Notes: generated from the letters alone by a model not told the origin. A DNA stretch of 5,079 bases from Nanobdellota archaeon (GCA_023131705.1 JAGLZG010000151.1:1-5079); one strand, 5' to 3'; shown: positions 1-5,032, numbered from the stretch's first letter. Made by a program: numbers and translations.

Positions 1-2
1 GG

Positions 3-608
3 ACAGGCTTAGGAGTCACAGTTGGCTTGTTTACAGCTGCTTTAGGATGGGCACTGCAAAAACCAATAACAGGTATTGCAGGCTGGATAATGCTTGTTGT
101 AAAAAGGCCTTTTGATATTGGAGACAGGATCATTATAGGAAAGGTGAGAGGGGATGTTGATGATATCACACTTACTCATATCTATATAAAGGAAATTGGA
201 GGTATTGTAAGCGGTGAGGAAAATTCAGGAAGGATTGTTATGGTTCCGAATTCAAAGCTTTTTGAACAGGATATAATAAATTATACCCTGCAGGATGAGT
301 ATGTCTTGGATCAGGTTGCTGTTACAGTCACTTATGAATGTAATCTGGACAGGGCAATTAAGATTGCTCTTGAAGCTGCAAAGAAATGCGCAAGGGATTT
401 TATCAAACAAACAGGGAAAAAGCCTTATGCGCTGACTTATTTTGAGCCGAATGGAATCAATGTAAGAGTGAGGTATTTTGCCCCTGCCAAGCATCTGCAG
501 GAGATTTCAAGCGCAATAACCAAAGAGATATTTGACAATATAAGAAAAACAAAATCAGTAGAGATAGCATATCCTCACACAGAAGTTGTTTTTAGGAAGA
601 AGAAATGA
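3..608 (+). CDS. MscS-family mechanosensitive ion channel, 5'-truncated by window edge
   Basis: This is the C-terminal part of a small-conductance mechanosensitive channel, a membrane protein that opens under membrane tension to release solutes during hypo-osmotic shock. The reading frame is open from the window's first bases, so the true start lies upstream; the TTG at 27 sits inside the pore helix and is not a credible start. Counting from the codon at 3, residues 2-33 form the Gly/Ala-rich pore-lining helix (TM3) and its amphipathic continuation. The family signature RPFDIGD follows at 35-41, then the beta domain with VPNS at 81-84. The rest matches the alpha/beta C-terminal cytoplasmic domain, ending in the usual IAYPHTEV segment and a short basic tail. 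A small insertion (GEENSGR, residues 71-77) precedes VPNS. The TM1-TM2 region is not visible. Family assignment is firm; conductance type and regulation cannot be judged. Confidence 0.93.
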   Translation, partial: TGLGVTVGLFTAALGWALQKPITGIAGWIMLVVKRPFDIGDRIIIGKVRGDVDDITLTHIYIKEIGGIVSGEENSGRIVMVPNSKLFEQDIINYTLQDEYVLDQVAVTVTYECNLDRAIKIALEAAKKCARDFIKQTGKKPYALTYFEPNGINVRVRYFAPAKHLQEISSAITKEIFDNIRKTKSVEIAYPHTEVVFRKKK

Positions 609-613
609 ATAAA

Positions 614-622
614 TTTATATAA
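614..622 (+). promoter_or_regulatory. TATA box of leaderless promoter for the HIT gene pair
   Basis: TTTATATAA lies in the 35-nt gap between the MscS stop and the ATG at 644. It spans -30 to -22 relative to that A, which is where archaeal TATA boxes sit relative to the transcription start. No Shine-Dalgarno sequence precedes the ATG. The transcript therefore probably starts at or next to the start codon (leaderless). Inferred from spacing only. Confidence 0.6.
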
Positions 623-643
623 TTCTGTTTTTATTGTTATTAT

Positions 644-1369
644 ATGCCAACAGAAGAAGAGATGGAAAAGCTCAAGAATATGTCTCCTGAAGAGATTATA
701 GAGCTTCAAAAACAGCAGTGCATATTCTGCCATATAATCAAGGGCGAGGTTGCTTCTAAAAAGGTTTATGATGATGAAAAATGCATTGCTATCCTTGACA
801 TAAACCCTGCTAATCCAGGGCATGTTTTAATTCTGCCTAAAGAGCACTATGGAATAATGCCTGTAGTTCCTGAGGATATTATAAAACATATTTTTATGGT
901 TGCAAAGCATGTCTCTGCTATACTGCTTAAAGCGCTGCAAGCTCAGGGAACAAGCATATTTGTTGCAAATGGCGCTGTTGCCGGGCAAAAAGCGCAGCAT
1001 TTTATGATTCATGTTATTCCAAGGATGGAAAAAGACAATTTGAATTTTAATTTGCCTGAAAAAGATGCTGATGAAAAGGTATTAGAAAGTCTGAGAAAAA
1101 AACTTTATGAAAAAATAAGCAGGGATTTGAAGATAGGGATAGAAGAGATACCTAATGAAAATCCGGGGAAACCAAAGGAAAAAAAGACAGTGAAAAAAGA
1201 GGAAAAAGCTCCGGTAAAAAAAGCTGAAAAAAGCAAAAAGCCAAAAATTGTTGAAGCAGAGTTTAAAGAGAAAGCAAAAAAGCCTAAACAAGAAAAGAAG
1301 AAAAAAGCAAAAAAAGAGGAAGAAGTTGGCCTTGATGATATAGCTGATCTTTTTTCCGGAAAGGTATAG
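644..1369 (+). CDS. HIT-domain protein with Met replacing the nucleophilic His and a Lys-rich C-terminal tail
   Basis: This is a histidine-triad (HIT) fold protein of 241 residues; the family normally hydrolyses or transfers nucleotide phosphates. After a charged N-terminal extension (1-25), CIFC occurs at 26-29, NPANPGHVLILPKEHY at 54-69 and GQKAQHFMIHVIPR at 114-127. Aligned with the canonical GQ-x3-H-x-H-x-H motif, the first and third His are kept (H119, H123), but the middle one, the catalytic nucleophile, is Met121. C26, C29, H68 and H119 match the zinc ligands known in many prokaryotic HIT proteins, so the fold is probably intact while nucleotidyl transfer is doubtful. Residues about 171-227 are a low-complexity Lys/Glu/Ala/Pro tail that ends in GLDDIADLFSGKV, a possible docking motif. 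The start is supported by an upstream TATA box at leaderless distance. The stop is directly followed by the ATG of a second HIT gene, implying co-translation. Substrate and partner are unknown. Confidence 0.9.
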   Translation: MPTEEEMEKLKNMSPEEIIELQKQQCIFCHIIKGEVASKKVYDDEKCIAILDINPANPGHVLILPKEHYGIMPVVPEDIIKHIFMVAKHVSAILLKALQAQGTSIFVANGAVAGQKAQHFMIHVIPRMEKDNLNFNLPEKDADEKVLESLRKKLYEKISRDLKIGIEEIPNENPGKPKEKKTVKKEEKAPVKKAEKSKKPKIVEAEFKEKAKKPKQEKKKKAKKEEEVGLDDIADLFSGKV

Positions 1370-1888
1370 ATGGCATGTGAAATTTGCGGGCTAATCAAAA
1401 CAGGGAAATTAAAAAAGCTTTATGAAGACAAGAACATAATAGCAGTTTTAAATCCAGGACCTTCTGTAAATGGCCATATATGGCTGATGCCTAAAAACCA
1501 TTACACAATCATTGAGCAGGTTCCTGACTATATTATTGCTCATCTTTTTAACATGGCTAATAAGATATCTGTTTCTTTGTTTGAGGCTTTAGGCGCAGAG
1601 GGAACCAACCTTATTGTCCAGAATGGCATAGCAGCAGGACAGAAACACAGCCATTTTATGATAGACCTGATTCCAAGGTCAGGCAATGATGGTTTAAGCT
1701 TTGAATGGCAGCCAAAACAGCTGAGTGAAGAAGAGATGTCAACAATTGAGCTGAGGGTTAAGGAAGAAACCAAAAATATAGGCGCTTTTGAAGAGGAAAA
1801 ACCAGAACCTGTCAACATGGACAAGGAAAAAGAAATTCTTTCTGATGAAGAAAACTATTTAGTAAAGCAGTTAAGAAGGATTCCTTAA
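1370..1888 (+). CDS. Second HIT-fold protein, divergent and probably non-catalytic
   Basis: This is a 172-residue HIT-fold paralogue of the preceding gene, with ATG placed directly after that gene's TAG (no gap), so translation is probably coupled. CEIC (3-6), PGPSVNGHIWLMPKNHY (29-45) and GQKHSHFMIDLIPR (90-103) align with the neighbour's motifs. Of the triad only the first His remains (H95); the nucleophile position is Met97 and the third position is Asp99. The putative zinc ligands C3, C6, H44 and H95 are kept. A C-terminal helical, acidic segment follows (about 115-172), ending in NYLVKQLRRIP, without the Lys-rich tail of its neighbour. HIT proteins are usually dimers, so a heterodimer with the upstream product is a natural inference but unproven. 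The HIT fold is well supported; hydrolase activity is not. The 3' end overlaps the convergent peptidase gene by 4 nt. Confidence 0.87.
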   Translation: MACEICGLIKTGKLKKLYEDKNIIAVLNPGPSVNGHIWLMPKNHYTIIEQVPDYIIAHLFNMANKISVSLFEALGAEGTNLIVQNGIAAGQKHSHFMIDLIPRSGNDGLSFEWQPKQLSEEEMSTIELRVKEETKNIGAFEEEKPEPVNMDKEKEILSDEENYLVKQLRRIP

Positions 1889-2742
1889 AATAAAAACATT
1901 AGTAATAGATTACCAAAAAATAAGCTCAGAATATAAGCAACAAGAAAACTAGGCACAAAAGGCATTCCTATTTTTATTAACACTTTCTTTATTTTTCCTT
2001 TTTTATAAAAATTTATTAGCTGTTTTATCTGCTTTTTTTCAATACCTAGATCCTTTGGCCCTGTTATCCTTTTTTTATTGATTATGATGTCTTTTGCTAT
2101 CCACTCCCCTTCTGTCAGCTCTGAGGGTTTAACATACTTCAGCATGCAGGCCTTTTCAACAATCTTTACAAGCATAATGAGGTAGAAAGAGCTGTAAACT
2201 ACAACAATCAGCGCAATTATTAATAATCTCAGATATAAATTCTGCATGATTGCTGATGCTAAAACAAGTATTAAGAATAAGATCATCATAATTTTTCTTG
2301 TTCTGGCAATTGAATGAAGATGTTTTTTTAGCTCTCTTAAAAATCTTTTTCTGTTGATCAGGACAAGGACCAGGCTGTATAATAACCCATAAACAGCTCC
2401 AACTATCAATAGGTTTACCATAAATGCTGTTAATTCATTATTCAGGGTAAATCTTAATCCAATCAATGCTCCCAGTCCCATCAATAGTTTTGAATCACCA
2501 CCGCCCCACTGGCCTGCATAAAACATGATATATGCTATTACAATAAAAACGCCTAATCCAGCCAAACCACTCACTAAAAACATCCATTCATTGTTTATTA
2601 AGGAATAGATTAACCTTATTCCAATGCCTGTAACAATCAAAGAATAGTTTAACCAGTCAGGAACCTCTCTTGTTTTAATATCTGTTATTGATGCTATTAC
2701 CAAGGCAATAACCGCTATTGATGCTATTATAATGCCTATCAT
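1885..2742 (-). CDS. A24-family archaeal prepilin/prearchaellin peptidase (FlaK/EppA/PibD-like)
   Basis: This is a membrane-embedded aspartic protease of 285 residues that would cleave class III signal peptides from type IV pilin-like or archaellin precursors at the cytoplasmic face. TM1 (about 3-20) leads into DIKTREVPDWLN (21-32), which carries the first catalytic Asp (D21). The GxGD-type motif GGGDSK (80-85) carries the second (D83) and precedes a membrane helix. Further hydrophobic segments lie at about 34-50, 54-76, 108-130, 150-168, 171-196 and 262-284. Residues about 205-260 form a charged soluble segment (LTEGEW near its start, then a Lys-rich stretch) before GMPFVPSF and the last helix. 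This makes it longer than minimal A24 enzymes but like larger archaeal members. Both catalytic residues are present, so it is probably active. No pilin, archaellin or assembly ATPase gene is visible here, so its substrates are encoded elsewhere. I cannot decide between FlaK, EppA and PibD. Confidence 0.9.
   Translation of the reverse strand: MIGIIIASIAVIALVIASITDIKTREVPDWLNYSLIVTGIGIRLIYSLINNEWMFLVSGLAGLGVFIVIAYIMFYAGQWGGGDSKLLMGLGALIGLRFTLNNELTAFMVNLLIVGAVYGLLYSLVLVLINRKRFLRELKKHLHSIARTRKIMMILFLILVLASAIMQNLYLRLLIIALIVVVYSSFYLIMLVKIVEKACMLKYVKPSELTEGEWIAKDIIINKKRITGPKDLGIEKKQIKQLINFYKKGKIKKVLIKIGMPFVPSFLVAYILSLFFGNLLLMFLF
1984..2039 (+). terminator. Possible T-run terminator region for the HIT pair, inside the convergent gene
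   Basis: The plus strand just beyond the HIT genes is rich in T runs, including stretches of 5-6 T near 1992-2004 and 7 T at 2033-2039. Archaeal termination often needs only oligo-T tracts. Because the convergent genes overlap, any HIT terminator must lie inside the peptidase gene. The T runs are also simply Lys codons of that gene read from the other strand, so this is weak evidence. Confidence 0.22.
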
Positions 2743-2760
2743 TTTAATTTAATTATATCT

Positions 2761-2772
2761 TATGTTTAATAA
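2761..2772 (-). promoter_or_regulatory. Weak candidate TATA element for the prepilin peptidase gene
   Basis: Read on the minus strand, TTATTAAACATA spans about -30 to -19 from the ATG at 2742. The position would fit a leaderless start, but the match to an archaeal TATA box is poor. A better-looking GATATAATT lies only about 10-19 nt upstream and is too close. Transcription could instead read through from the gene at 2870-3475, whose stop is 127 nt upstream. Confidence 0.25.
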
Positions 2773-2869
2773 TGTTTTGTATTTGTTTTTATTAATTTAT
2801 TTAGGGGGAGTTTAGTTCTATCCAAAGAGTGAATGCGGTACTTCTAGAACATACATTAAGGAGAGAAAA

Positions 2870-3475
2870 CTACTTTTTAAACTTATAAGATGAAGGAGTT
2901 AACATATCAATTATTGCAAAAACCATTGTAGGGAATATAACACCTGTGATAATCCAAAGAAATTCATTATAAATAAGTGCGATTCCACCTATAGGTATTT
3001 TTATCATTAATACAAATAGAATCAGAATGATTTCACCATACATAATTTTTTCAAAAAATTCTTTATTCCCAAATTTCCTAATCAATAATATCAAAAATGG
3101 GGTTACAATATGTGCATATACTAATGGAAGACTTTTGTTAATTGTACTAAGAGTTGTAAATGATTCAATTATATTTTTTAACAATAAATGTAGGAGTACT
3201 GTTGATATTAAGTAGAAAATTAAGATAAAATATCCATTTTTGATAAATGATTTATCATATTTGTTCTTTATTTGATATAAGGTTATTAACTCCGGAACTA
3301 GAAATTTTAATATTAATAGAAAAATTGGAACAACAAGTATCATTGGCAAAATAAAAGCGATTAGTTCATTCCAATTTAAAATAAATATTAATCTTTTTAT
3401 TTTTATGGATTGTACAATTATGAATAAAAGTACACTGAAAAATAATATTTGAGATATTAATTGGTTTTTCTTCAT
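2870..3475 (-). CDS. Unrecognised polytopic membrane protein, AT-rich orphan
   Basis: This 201-residue, very hydrophobic protein is one I do not recognise. About six membrane segments can be read: roughly 5-24, 38-60, 80-100, 116-132, 146-168 and 170-191. Short basic connections lie between some of them (KIKR at 25-28, KNKYDK at 70-75) and there is a basic C-terminus (YKFKK). No cleavable signal peptide, catalytic motif or cysteine is seen; polar residues within or near membrane segments include H96, E104 and H122. Most of its length lacks a soluble domain, so a small transporter-like or accessory membrane role is possible but not supported by any motif. Its GC content is about a quarter in sampled stretches against about two fifths in the HIT genes, suggesting a different origin or relaxed constraint. 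A TATA box at leaderless distance supports the start at 3475. The reading frame is real by length and by its coherent hydrophobic pattern. Confidence 0.75.
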   Translation of the reverse strand: MKKNQLISQILFFSVLLFIIVQSIKIKRLIFILNWNELIAFILPMILVVPIFLLILKFLVPELITLYQIKNKYDKSFIKNGYFILIFYLISTVLLHLLLKNIIESFTTLSTINKSLPLVYAHIVTPFLILLIRKFGNKEFFEKIMYGEIILILFVLMIKIPIGGIALIYNEFLWIITGVIFPTMVFAIIDMLTPSSYKFKK

Positions 3476-3498
3476 AATAAGAATATTATCAAACTAAT

Positions 3499-3507
3499 AT
3501 TTATATG
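3499..3507 (-). promoter_or_regulatory. TATA box of leaderless promoter for the membrane protein gene
   Basis: On the minus strand, CATATAAAT spans -32 to -24 from the ATG at 3475, a typical archaeal TATA position for a leaderless mRNA. No Shine-Dalgarno sequence is seen between it and the ATG. The inverted-repeat structure at 3518-3590 begins about 10 nt further upstream, close enough to affect binding of TBP/TFB or a regulator. The element is nearly symmetrical, so it could also serve plus-strand transcription. Confidence 0.55.
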
Positions 3508-3517
3508 TTTCTATCAA

Positions 3518-3590
3518 GCGAATCGCCGAGCATTAATTGAATATAACAACCATTAAACAGACTTTAATTCTGTTTAATGTGGTGATTCAC
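3518..3590. repeat. Two-helix inverted-repeat structure in the 200-nt intergenic gap
   Basis: The inner hairpin has a perfect 11-bp stem: CATTAAACAGA at 3551-3561 pairs with TCTGTTTAATG at 3569-3579 around the 7-nt loop CTTTAAT. An outer helix pairs 3518-3527 (GCGAATCGCC) with 3581-3590 (GGTGATTCAC), with one C/A mismatch and one position that is G-U if the plus strand is transcribed. A 23-nt left bulge lies between the two helices. It could be a structured RNA, an operator next to the membrane-gene promoter, or a remnant of a mobile element. No coding frame crosses it convincingly. The pairing is read directly from sequence; the role is open. Confidence 0.6.
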
Positions 3591-3675
3591 TTAAAAATCT
3601 TAATAAAAGTTTGACTTATATCCAATTGGCAGGCTAGCTCCCTAAGAATATCCATAATGTTATATCCAACTTTTG

Positions 3676-4110
3676 CTAAAGATATTCAAATTCCTCAGGG
3701 CCTCTTCTGTATATTTCCAGAGCAAATCTTAATAAAGAATCCGGTAGACTTCTTGCTGAAATATTTGTTCTTAATTTAGATACCAATCGTGGTTTGTATG
3801 CATCAAATTTATTCATGAAATCCTCAAATGTTTCAGGGTCTTTTCCTAATGACATATAAGCTTCACATAATACATTTAGAGATAATGTTGTGAAACAGGT
3901 ATGATAAGAATCTGTATCTTTAGTTTTTGTTTCTTTATTTTTTGTTTCTTTAGTTTCTATTTTTTTTGCAAAAACGAAATTTTCTCTTGCTTCAAGTACA
4001 TTCTCTAAACCAACAAAGTCTATTTGATAATCCCCTTTCAATCTTGTTAAAGTTGATAAGTTAGTTTTATAAAACTCAGCTAGTTCTTTAAGTTGTGGTT
4101 CTTGTTCCAT
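3676..4110 (-). CDS. Unrecognised small soluble protein with a Lys/Glu/Thr repeat linker
   Basis: This 144-residue protein has no membrane segment or signal peptide, and I do not recognise its family. The N-terminal part (about 1-49) looks helical and charged. Residues 50-67 are a simple repeat of Glu-Thr-Lys units that probably forms a flexible linker. The C-terminal part (about 68-144) looks like a compact helical domain with two cysteines (C72, C82), an acidic-aromatic stretch near 91-105, and a basic, Arg-rich helix ending in RRGPEEFEYL. No catalytic or metal-binding motif stands out, and two isolated Cys are not enough for a zinc site. A TATA box at -30 to -22 from the ATG at 4110 supports this start as a leaderless mRNA. 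It is divergent from the cis-prenyltransferase-like gene. The frame is probably real because of the promoter placement and mixed helical pattern, but it could be lineage-restricted. Confidence 0.68.
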   Translation of the reverse strand: MEQEPQLKELAEFYKTNLSTLTRLKGDYQIDFVGLENVLEARENFVFAKKIETKETKNKETKTKDTDSYHTCFTTLSLNVLCEAYMSLGKDPETFEDFMNKFDAYKPRLVSKLRTNISARSLPDSLLRFALEIYRRGPEEFEYL

Positions 4111-4131
4111 ATAAAACAGATTAGTCTCTCC

Positions 4132-4140
4132 TTTTATAAA
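4132..4140 (-). promoter_or_regulatory. TATA box of leaderless promoter for the 144-residue protein gene
   Basis: On the minus strand, TTTATAAAA spans -30 to -22 from the ATG at 4110 and is preceded by a purine-rich AAAAGA that could serve as the BRE. This is one of the cleanest promoter-like elements in the window. A second, weaker AT-rich element (about 4151-4170) lies upstream and could give a longer transcript. Confidence 0.6.
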
Positions 4141-4235
4141 TCTTTTGTTTATTACTACTTTATAGTTGTATAAGATTAGTCCTAACTCAAATTATTTCCC
4201 TGTTCCTCTTTCACTGTCCCTATCTAAAGTAAACG

Positions 4236-4243
4236 TTTATAAA
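4236..4243 (+). promoter_or_regulatory. TATA box for the cis-prenyltransferase-like gene
   Basis: TTTATAAA lies within the perfect palindrome GTTTATAAAC (4235-4244). It spans -27 to -20 from the ATG at 4263, or -33 to -26 from the in-frame ATG at 4269. The two starts bracket the usual distance, so the mRNA is either leaderless or has a leader of a few nucleotides. No Shine-Dalgarno sequence is present. Confidence 0.55.
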
Positions 4244-4262
4244 CATTAACTACTTATTTATA

Positions 4263-5009
4263 ATGAAAATGGCTATATTGCAGATATTTAAGGATCTTAT
4301 CAAAAAGGAAAAAAGCATGGGTGTCAAGGTAAAAGCAAGGCATATTGCCATAACAACAGATGGCGCTGCTTTGTGGGCCAAAAACAATAAAAAAGGCCTT
4401 GAAGAAGCCTATAAAAAATCCAATCTTATCATAAAAAGCGCAATTAAAACCCAGATTAAGCTTAATATTCCAATTCTGACTTTATATATCTTGCCTTCTG
4501 ATTTAAAAAACCCTGAGCAATTCTCTATGATTGTTGATTCAATGGTGGAATTATTTAATGATTTAATAACAAGTGATTCCATACATAAAAACAAGGTTAA
4601 GGTGTCTGTTTTAGGAAAGTGGTATGATTTGCCGGGAAGAATTGTTGATACAATCAAATCTTTAGTTGATGAAACCAGTGATTATGATAATTTCTTTGTT
4701 AACTTTTGCATAAACTATAATGGCCAGGAAGAGATTGTTGATGCCTGTAAATTAATAGTAAGAAAAGTTATTTCAGAAAAAATAGATGTTGACTCAATAA
4801 CAAAAAATACCATAAAGGATAATACCTACAGCTCATATTTTTTGCCTCCTGACCTGATAATAAAGAGCGGCTTAACTCATACTAATAGCGGCTTATTATT
4901 ATGGGACTCTGTTAATTCAAGAATCTATTTTACAGACAAGCTTTGGCCTGATTTTGGAAAGGATGACTTTAAAAAGGCTGTTGAGGCCTTTGAAAAACAA
5001 AATATTTAA
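4263..5009 (+). CDS. Cis-prenyltransferase (UPP synthase)-fold protein with degraded active site
   Basis: This 248-residue protein has the fold signatures of (poly)cis-prenyl diphosphate synthases, which make the polyprenyl lipid carrier for glycan assembly. ARHIAITTDGAALWAK (25-40) matches the first conserved region, IPILTLYILP (69-78) the second, NYNGQEEIVDA (151-161) the third, and LIIKSGL...LLLWD...IYFTDKLWPDF (198-231) the last. Compared with E. coli UppS, D26 is kept (D33), but N28 is Ala35, R30 is Leu37, R39 is Leu46, H43 is Tyr50, R194 is Lys201, R200 is Thr207 and the Mg2+ ligand E213 is Arg220. Most substrate-binding and metal residues are therefore gone. It may be a non-catalytic partner subunit, as NgBR/Nus1 is to DHDDS in eukaryotes, or a divergent enzyme. 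The extra N-terminal helix (1-22) is amphipathic. ATG 4263 is preferred from the TATA spacing; 4269 is possible, and 4317 is unlikely. A further gene starts 39 nt after the stop. Confidence 0.85.
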   Translation: MKMAILQIFKDLIKKEKSMGVKVKARHIAITTDGAALWAKNNKKGLEEAYKKSNLIIKSAIKTQIKLNIPILTLYILPSDLKNPEQFSMIVDSMVELFNDLITSDSIHKNKVKVSVLGKWYDLPGRIVDTIKSLVDETSDYDNFFVNFCINYNGQEEIVDACKLIVRKVISEKIDVDSITKNTIKDNTYSSYFLPPDLIIKSGLTHTNSGLLLWDSVNSRIYFTDKLWPDFGKDDFKKAVEAFEKQNI

Positions 5010-5032
5010 ATAAAGACAAAATAGTTTTGATT

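Larger units (their letters stand above)
3476..3675. other. Non-coding gap between the two orphan minus-strand genes
   Basis: This 200-nt stretch separates the two orphan genes and shows no gene. It holds the promoter of the membrane protein, the inverted-repeat structure, an A-run at 3593-3597 (a T5 tract on the minus strand, possibly ending transcription of the gene at 3676-4110), and a 10-nt direct repeat TTATATCCAA at 3616-3625 and 3660-3669. The gap is large compared with the rest of the window, where genes abut or overlap. Confidence 0.5.

Noticed and set aside
27..29. TTG as start codon of the channel gene
   Set aside because: The same frame is open to the window edge and codes for the upstream part of the pore helix, so the TTG is an internal Leu codon.
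1082..1398. Phe-rich minus-strand open frames opposite the HIT gene tail
   Set aside because: They are the complement of the Lys-rich tail codons; no promoter, motif or plausible composition supports them.
2815..2850. GTTCTA/TAGAAC inverted repeat as a terminator or tRNA fragment
   Set aside because: Only 6 bp with a 24-nt loop, no T-run on the right side, and no tRNA arms could be assembled around it.
3027..3215. Short plus-strand open frame inside the membrane protein gene
   Set aside because: It lies fully opposite a coherent 201-codon membrane protein frame that has a promoter; the short frame has neither promoter nor Shine-Dalgarno sequence.
2801..3645. TTAGGGGGAG (2801-2810) and CTCCCTAA (3638-3645) as terminal inverted repeats of a mobile element
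   Set aside because: The match is only about 8 bases with a 2-base gap, has no target duplication and no transposase between; chance is the simpler explanation.
3616..3669. TTATATCCAA direct repeats as a CRISPR or iteron array
   Set aside because: Only two copies of 10 nt and no regular series; too little for an array or origin.
4317..4319. Alternative ATG (Met19) for the cis-prenyltransferase-like gene
   Set aside because: It has a GGAAAA purine run upstream, but the TATA box at 4236-4243 is too far for a leaderless start there and fits 4263 or 4269 better.
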